Virus record (IMG/VR): IMGVR_UViG_3300042691_015058
Location: 1-35,085 of that record
DNA: 35,085 nucleotides
Reading direction: 5' to 3' (one strand)
Origin: a virus
Of the stretch, positions 31,529-35,085 are shown in pieces. The notes under the pieces were generated by a model. The model searched no databases and had not been told where the DNA came from. It saw nothing but the letters and a program-made list of their open reading frames with translations. Each line of letters opens with the position of its first letter. Positions within the stretch are counted from its first letter, which is position 1. The position numbers and the translations under genes were made by a program.

Positions 31529-31877
31529 TGAGTTCAAATCGAAAGATGGTGCATCATTTCCTGCGGATGTGATGCAGAATCTTTCCATCCTTGCAGAGCA
31601 ATTGCAGGCACTCCGTGACCATCTAGGTAAGCCGATAACCGTACTCTCAGGTTATCGGTCACCTGCCCACAATATCAAAGTAGGTGGAGCAAAAGAATCT
31701 TTTCATGTTAAAGGGATGGCTAGTGATTTGCAGGTAGCCGGAATGAGTCCATCTGAATTAGCTGAAGAAATTGAGGGACTGATTAAACAAGGAAAGATGA
31801 AACAAGGAGGGATGGGTGTCTATCCTACCTTTGTGCATTATGATTTTAGGGGCAAACGTATTAGATGGAAAAAATGA
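31500..31877 (+). CDS. Endolysin, peptidase M15 (DD-/L-Ala-D-Glu-type) family
   Basis: I start at ATG 31500 (MKLTENFSLDEFKSKDGASF...) rather than the TTG at 31494. The 125-residue enzyme has ITVLSGYRSPAHNIKVGG, then SFHVKGMASDL with His and Asp zinc ligands, then VHYDFRGKRIRW with the HxD pair; all M15A catalytic features are present. It cleaves peptidoglycan cross-links or stems at the end of infection. No signal peptide is seen, so export depends on a holin. Confidence 0.9.
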   Translation: MKLTENFSLDEFKSKDGASFPADVMQNLSILAEQLQALRDHLGKPITVLSGYRSPAHNIKVGGAKESFHVKGMASDLQVAGMSPSELAEEIEGLIKQGKMKQGGMGVYPTFVHYDFRGKRIRWKK

Positions 31878-32332
31878 AACTACTCAAAAAAATTGCCGAT
31901 TTCATCAGGGATCGGTTCAATGATCTTAGCGATCTATTGGAAGAAAATGCAGGCGTTGCCGTTCAGATCACTCAGGCGGTAAAGGAATCAATCGAGAAGC
32001 ATGATGGATCGATTCAATGGGTGCTTGAGCATCTTGAGGTAAACGGTCTGCATAGAGCCTATGCCTTGGCGAAACATCATTTGCCGGAGATTGTGAATGA
32101 ACTTGCCCTAATTGATAATCTGATCAATCCCGGTCAGACAAAAGAAGAAGCATGGAAGGCTTACACCGGATACGTTCAGTCGAAATTTAAGGAAAGCAGA
32201 CGAAAAGAATGGGTGATGCTATCCGCTGAAATCCTTGGAATGATCATAGGTAAAAAAGTCAATATTGGGTTATTGATCATGGCTACGCAGAAGGCTTACC
32301 AACTGATCTTTAGAAAAAAGGCTCTCAATTGA
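31874..32332 (+). CDS. Helical protein after the endolysin, 152 aa
   Basis: I choose ATG 31874, overlapping the endolysin TGA (ATGA), over 31865 (adds three residues). The protein is mostly helical: FIRDRFNDLSDLLEENAGVA, AVKESIEKHDGSIQWVLEHL, EAWKAYTGYVQSKFKESRRK, and a hydrophobic stretch near MLSAEILGMIIGKKVNIGLL. It ends the plus-strand lysis operon inside the bidirectional terminator. Possibly a lysis accessory protein; not recognised. Confidence 0.68.
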   Translation: MKLLKKIADFIRDRFNDLSDLLEENAGVAVQITQAVKESIEKHDGSIQWVLEHLEVNGLHRAYALAKHHLPEIVNELALIDNLINPGQTKEEAWKAYTGYVQSKFKESRRKEWVMLSAEILGMIIGKKVNIGLLIMATQKAYQLIFRKKALN

Positions 32333-32345
32333 GAGCCTAATTTTT
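32314..32345. terminator. Bidirectional terminator between converging operons
   Basis: The perfect palindrome GGCTCTCAATTGAGAGCC (32320-32337) has AAAAAA to its left (32314-32319, a T tract for the minus strand) and TAATTTTT to its right. The plus-strand stop codon lies in the stem and the minus-strand stop at its edge. Confidence 0.85.
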
Positions 32346-32561
32346 GGGAGATAAAACAATTTTTTGACCGACATAAGCATTAGGAATCTGAGCCTTGCTA
32401 AACCTACCTATTGACAGGCAGTCAGGTCTAGCGACATTCTCACAGGGAAAGACAACATCCACATGATCGGAATATACTGCCGACACTTCACCGACTCCGG
32501 AAAGATAGACTGTTTTGCAACTAGTTAGAGCGATACAAATGACGATTATAAGCCTTATCAT
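32337..32561 (-). CDS. Small lipoprotein, 74 aa
   Basis: The product starts MIRLIIVICIALTSCKTVYL, a short signal ending in a lipobox (LTSC, Cys15). The mature part is beta-rich with two further cysteines (FPCENVARPDC). It would be anchored in a membrane facing the periplasm. Two explanations are an o-spanin-like lysis lipoprotein or a superinfection-exclusion lipoprotein, and neither is proven. Its start lies inside the upstream membrane-protein gene (41-nt overlap), a nesting also seen in spanin pairs. Confidence 0.72.
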   Translation of the reverse strand: MIRLIIVICIALTSCKTVYLSGVGEVSAVYSDHVDVVFPCENVARPDCLSIGRFSKAQIPNAYVGQKIVLSPKN

Positions 32562-32736
32562 ATTGCTTAAATTTTTTTTCTTTTTTGACCTTATACCTAT
32601 AACATTTTGCCCATTTTTCCCGTGGCTTAGCTTCAGCTAACGGAGCAGTTAGCAAGAACACAAGGCAGATGCCCATAATGATCAAAGCCCAAATGGCTAG
32701 GAATCGCTTGGCTTCGTCTTCGTTTTTAAAGTTCAT
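32521..32736 (-). CDS. Small membrane protein with basic tail, 71 aa
   Basis: The 71-residue protein has one transmembrane segment (FLAIWALIIMGICLVFLLTA, residues 12-31) and a strongly basic C-terminal part (YRYKVKKEKKFKQYDKAYNR). Overlap with the following lipoprotein gene suggests the two act together, possibly as an i-spanin/o-spanin-like or exclusion pair. The C-terminal domain is shorter than in usual i-spanins. Family unknown. Confidence 0.65.
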   Translation of the reverse strand: MNFKNEDEAKRFLAIWALIIMGICLVFLLTAPLAEAKPREKWAKCYRYKVKKEKKFKQYDKAYNRHLYRSN

Positions 32737-32749
32737 GATTCTAATATAA

Positions 32750-32938
32750 TCATCTCCAATTACTTTTAGCAGTCCTCAAAGCCATTTCTTCCGTTTCCAT
32801 AACTCCTGAATCAAAGGTGAATCCATCCCAAAACCAATAAGCATATCCGCCCATGGCCTTGCATACGCCTATCGAGTCTTTTGGATAGTCGTTCTTTAAA
32901 ATGATCTGTTGCGCCTGTGCGCCTGTGAATACCTGCAT
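32750..32938 (-). CDS. Small protein, 62 aa, unknown
   Basis: The 62-residue product (MQVFTGAQAQQIILKNDYPK...) has an aromatic-rich middle (GGYAYWFWDGFTFDSG) and one cysteine, with no signal peptide. It lies 7 nt after the pentapeptide gene and 13 nt before the membrane protein gene, so it is part of the minus-strand cassette. No family is recognised. Confidence 0.6.
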   Translation of the reverse strand: MQVFTGAQAQQIILKNDYPKDSIGVCKAMGGYAYWFWDGFTFDSGVMETEEMALRTAKSNWR

Positions 32939-32945
32939 AGCTGTG

Positions 32946-33563
32946 TTAAGATTTTAAGTGTGTTAGATAAGCTCGGTAAGCAAGATATACTGCCTGTATT
33001 TGTTTGAATTCTTCGGTATTCCTTGGCGTTTGAATAATTTGATCAGAATCAAAAAAAATGTCCCAATCATCAATAGTTTTTGTCTCACAACCAATGTGAA
33101 TTAACTGATTTGTTATTCCGTGTGACCATTTGCAAAAAATAGGTAGTTTAATAGCCCCTCTAAGGTCAGCACCTTCAAGGTCAGCACCTCTAAGGTTAGC
33201 ACCTTCAAGGTTAGCACCTCTAAGGTTAGCCTCTTGAAGGTTAGCACCTTCAAGGTCAGCACCTCTAAGGTTAGCCTCTTCAAGGTTAGCCCCTTGAAGG
33301 TTAGCACCTCTAAGGTTAGCCTCTTGAAGGTTAGCCCCTTGAAGGTTAGCACCTCTAAGGTTAGCACCTTCAAGGTCAGCACCTCTAAGGTTAGCACCTC
33401 TAAGGTTAGCCTGTTGAAGGTTAGCACCTTCAAGGTCAGCACCTCTAAGGTTAGCCCCTTGAAGGTTAGCTTTTTTTAAAACAGCCTCTTCGACTGTTTT
33501 TTTAATTGTGTGTTGATTAGACTCGTAAAGAATCTTGTCATAGTTTGATTTAATTACTGTCAT
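32946..33563 (-). CDS. Pentapeptide-repeat protein, 205 aa
   Basis: Residues 32-136 consist of 21 perfect tandem pentapeptides of form A(N/D)L-x-x ([20 protein letters not shown]...), predicted to form about five coils of a right-handed quadrilateral beta-helix. Residues 137-205 form a C-terminal domain ([48 protein letters not shown]) that recurs in phage pentapeptide proteins. Such helices can mimic DNA and bind gyrase or other DNA-binding proteins; here that is a hypothesis. The gene leads the minus-strand cassette from its own promoter. Frames open on the other strand and phase are products of the 15-bp repeat. Confidence 0.85.
   Translation of the reverse strand: MTVIKSNYDKILYESNQHTIKKTVEEAVLKKANLQGANLRGADLEGANLQQANLRGANLRGADLEGANLRGANLQGANLQEANLRGANLQGANLEEANLRGADLEGANLQEANLRGANLEGANLRGADLEGADLRGAIKLPIFCKWSHGITNQLIHIGCETKTIDDWDIFFDSDQIIQTPRNTEEFKQIQAVYLAYRAYLTHLKS
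33156..33470 (-). repeat. Tandem array of 21 x 15-bp units (pentapeptide coding)
   Basis: The 15-bp unit (AAGGTTAGCACCTCT and close variants on the plus strand) repeats without spacers for 315 bp. Units are almost identical at the DNA level, including third positions, which implies recent expansion or conversion. Confidence 0.9.
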
Positions 33564-33585
33564 AGACTGTCTTGTTTTAGTTTCT

Positions 33586-33613
33586 CAAATCTAAGAAAAA
33601 AATTTAATTCCAA
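33586..33613 (-). promoter_or_regulatory. Promoter of the minus-strand cassette
   Basis: Read on the minus strand: TTG (33613-33611), 17 nt, TAGATTTG (33593-33586). The predicted start is near 33580, about 17 nt before the pentapeptide ATG. The region up to 33687 is very A/T-rich and must also hold the promoter of the divergent early operon, for which I see only a weak TATTTTTA. Confidence 0.65.
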
Positions 33614-33687
33614 GGAAAAAATTAAAGAAATATTTTTAATTCTAATTTATTCCTTTTATTTTTAGACAAACAATTCAAAACAATCTT

Positions 33688-33954
33688 ATGGAACACAACA
33701 CAGAATTACACGAGAATGCGGAGGTAGTCTTCGAATACGATGGCGAAGACTTGGTATGGATCGGTGATATGGAGGTCATCGAAGAAATCGACAGAGGCGA
33801 TTATGATACTCCGGATTATTCGGAGGTTTACGCCCGAATCTATCGGACAACATCCCTCCAACGGTACAATGACGGCACCGGAGATTGGGAAGATGTAGAG
33901 ATGGATGCTAGCATTATGCAGGAAATTCAATGGCAGTATGAAAAATCACTTTAA
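33688..33954 (+). CDS. Acidic early protein, 88 aa
   Basis: The 88-residue protein (MEHNTELHENAEVVFEYDGE...) is very acidic (many Glu/Asp) and beta-prone. It is the first gene of the early operon, divergent from the pentapeptide cassette and 3 nt before the ERF gene. The charge would suit DNA mimicry or inhibition of a DNA-binding host protein, but this is speculation. No family is recognised. Confidence 0.68.
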   Translation: MEHNTELHENAEVVFEYDGEDLVWIGDMEVIEEIDRGDYDTPDYSEVYARIYRTTSLQRYNDGTGDWEDVEMDASIMQEIQWQYEKSL

Positions 33955-33957
33955 CCT

Positions 33958-34518
33958 ATGGAAAAATCAACAAACATCAGCAACCTAACCAAGGCATTGG
34001 CCCAGTTCCATGCCTTGGTAGGAAAGATCAGTAAGGACTCAAAGAATCCTTTCTTTAAATCAAATTACGCTAGCCTTCCGCATATCCTGACCGAAGTCAG
34101 CGATCCGTTACAACAGGCGGGTCTTGTTATCACTCAATTTCCTGATGGGGATGCACTTACCACAATGCTCATTCATGCCGAGTCAGGAGAGTACATAGCA
34201 TCAAGCTACACCATGCCAGTTGCCAAAGCTAATGATCCACAGGCACTTGGTTCAGCTATAAGTTATGCGAGGCGTTACTCTGTATCTTCTATTTTATCGC
34301 TAAAAATCGATGACGATGACGCAGAGGGAGCAATGAAGGCAGTAAGGCAACCACAACAGGCAGAGGATACTAGACCTTGGTTGAATAAAGCAGATTTTGA
34401 CAAAGCATCCGACTATCTACGGAAAGGGGGCAATATAGAAGTAATTAAAGCAAAGTACCGAATTAGCCGAGAAATGATGGAATCTTTAAATTTAATCCTT
34501 AACAACTTACCAAAATGA
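33958..34518 (+). CDS. erf: ERF-family single-strand annealing recombinase
   Basis: In the 186-residue protein, the N-terminal 125 residues have the ERF pattern: LTKALAQFHALVGKISKDSK, NPFFKSNYASLPHILTEV, then ALGSAISYARRYSVSSILSL and DDDDAEGA. ERF proteins anneal complementary single strands in phage recombination and genome circularisation. Residues 130-186 are a shorter helical tail. It overlaps the Gp157-like gene (ATGA), a common pairing in phages. Confidence 0.92.
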   Translation: MEKSTNISNLTKALAQFHALVGKISKDSKNPFFKSNYASLPHILTEVSDPLQQAGLVITQFPDGDALTTMLIHAESGEYIASSYTMPVAKANDPQALGSAISYARRYSVSSILSLKIDDDDAEGAMKAVRQPQQAEDTRPWLNKADFDKASDYLRKGGNIEVIKAKYRISREMMESLNLILNNLPK

Positions 34519-34997
34519 ACCTCTACAACATCACAACAGAAATGAAAAACCTCACTCTCCAACTTGAGGAGGGTGAGTTGACTCCGGAACTGGAGCAGGC
34601 TCTAGTCATCACTCAGGATCAGTTGCAAGCCAAGGCAATCGATTATTGCTATGTAATCAAGAACATAGAATCAGATAGCGAAGCAATCGACAACGAGATC
34701 AAGAGATTGAAGGCTATGAAAGAAGCCAAGGACAATACAATAGACAGGCTCAAAGAAGCTGTCAGAAATGCCATGCTTGCCTCCGGAATTGACAAAATAG
34801 AATCGAGCCTTTTTAAACTATCTCTGAGGCGTTCGGAATCTGTGGAGGTAGTCAATATAGACCAACTACCCGAAAGCCTTACAACAGTCAAAAAAACGGT
34901 ATCAGCCGACAAGGTAAAGATTAAGGAGGCTATCAAAGCTGGCGAGGCAGTGTCAGGTGCAGTAATTATTGAAAATTTTAACCTACAAATCAAATGA
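34515..34997 (+). CDS. Siphovirus Gp157-like protein
   Basis: The 160-residue protein has a helical coiled-coil first half (IESDSEAIDNEIKRLKAMKE, NTIDRLKEAVRNAMLASG) and the typical Gp157 C-terminal beta part: KIESSLFKLSLRRSESVEVV, then LTTVKKTVSADKVKIKEAIK and GAVI. Gp157 proteins occur beside recombination genes, and one streptococcal phage version was linked to phage resistance; the biochemical role is unclear. It overlaps its neighbours on both sides. Confidence 0.88.
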   Translation: MNLYNITTEMKNLTLQLEEGELTPELEQALVITQDQLQAKAIDYCYVIKNIESDSEAIDNEIKRLKAMKEAKDNTIDRLKEAVRNAMLASGIDKIESSLFKLSLRRSESVEVVNIDQLPESLTTVKKTVSADKVKIKEAIKAGEAVSGAVIIENFNLQIK

Positions 34998-35085
34998 TCA
35001 TCAAACAACTTATTCAGGCGGACAACGTGTCTGCCTCATTTCACATCGATCAAGATGGCGATCTGGTCATCCGAATGAACAACGA
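34994..35085 (+). CDS. Small early protein, 5' part (continues at 1-178)
   Basis: ATG 34994 overlaps the Gp157-like stop (ATGA). The frame reads MIIKQLIQADNVSASFHIDQ... to the window end and resumes in frame at position 2 through the 69-base overlap. Full length is about 67 residues; family unknown. Confidence 0.75.
   Translation, partial: MIIKQLIQADNVSASFHIDQDGDLVIRMNN
35017..35085. repeat. Terminal direct repeat, right copy
   Basis: Identical to positions 1-69. It shows that the contig wraps around on itself. Confidence 0.95.

Noticed and set aside
33156-33470. CRISPR array
   Set aside because: The repeats are 15 bp without spacers and encode pentapeptides; no cas genes are present.
33234-33479. 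Plus-strand frame rich in KVSTSKVS and a second minus-strand frame rich in LTLEVLT over the pentapeptide array
   Set aside because: A 15-bp repeat without stops is open in several frames; only the A(N/D)Lxx frame has a promoter, start and non-repeat flanking domains.

Overview
The window looks like an essentially complete tailed-phage genome (siphovirus-type module order) from a host in the phylum Bacteroidota. The first 69 bases (1-69) are repeated exactly as the last 69 (35017-35085). One small gene reads in frame across the joint (34994-35085 continuing at 1-178), so the molecule is circular or circularly permuted, about 35,016 bp unique. The Bacteroidota assignment rests on several TAnnTTTG-type -7 boxes (544, 2980, 8032, 9383, 17115, and 33593-33586 on the minus strand), A/C-rich leaders in place of strong Shine-Dalgarno sites, and protein families typical of Bacteroidota phages: the BT4734-type primase N-terminus, the RIGNWV...YVHQxQNLYxALTGEEL protein, and YadA-like head repeats in the tail fibre. 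The host genus cannot be fixed from sequence alone.

Layout. (1) Early/recombination operon, plus strand, 33688 through the joint to 2758: an acidic small protein, an ERF annealing protein, a Gp157-like protein, two double-helix-turn-helix proteins and many small unknowns, most linked by ATGA overlaps. (2) 2749-3089: a terminator, an array of ATCGTC hexamers (origin candidate) and a compact self-terminating RNA whose two 16-nt hairpin loops are complementary over 9 nt. (3) Replication block 3090-7992: primase-helicase, SF1 helicase fused to an HNH domain, PD-(D/E)XK (VRR-NUC-like) nuclease, and a possible ssDNA-binding protein. (4) Regulatory/mobile zone 7993-11311: XRE repressor-like protein, a tRNA-like RNA with a long hairpin in place of its anticodon arm, a DUF3310 protein, a free-standing HNH endonuclease and a ParB-methyltransferase fusion. 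(5) Packaging and head, 11280-17040: small and large terminase, portal, MuF-like protein, prohead protease and HK97-type capsid protein. (6) Two glycosyltransferase genes with their own terminator and -7 box (17127-19048), inserted between capsid and connector genes. (7) Connector and tail, 19038-27408: connectors, tail terminator, major tail protein, tail chaperones joined by a -1 frameshift at A_AAA_AAG, tape measure and a large hub/tip protein. (8) Fibre and lysis, 27410-32332: holin-like membrane proteins, a 906-aa fibre with duplicated modules, and an M15 peptidase endolysin. (9) A minus-strand accessory cassette, 32337-33563: lipoprotein, membrane protein, small unknown and a 21-unit pentapeptide-repeat protein. 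It has its own promoter and shares a bidirectional terminator with the lysis operon.

ERF, Gp157, the primase-helicase, the HNH-helicase and the nuclease would replicate and recombine the DNA. Terminase and portal package it, and the tail genes deliver it. No integrase, transposase or partition ATPase was recognised, so lysogeny by chromosomal integration is not supported although an XRE regulator is present. The least explained elements are the kissing-loop RNA beside the putative origin, the anticodon-less tRNA-like RNA, the glycosyltransferase insert and the minus-strand pentapeptide cassette.
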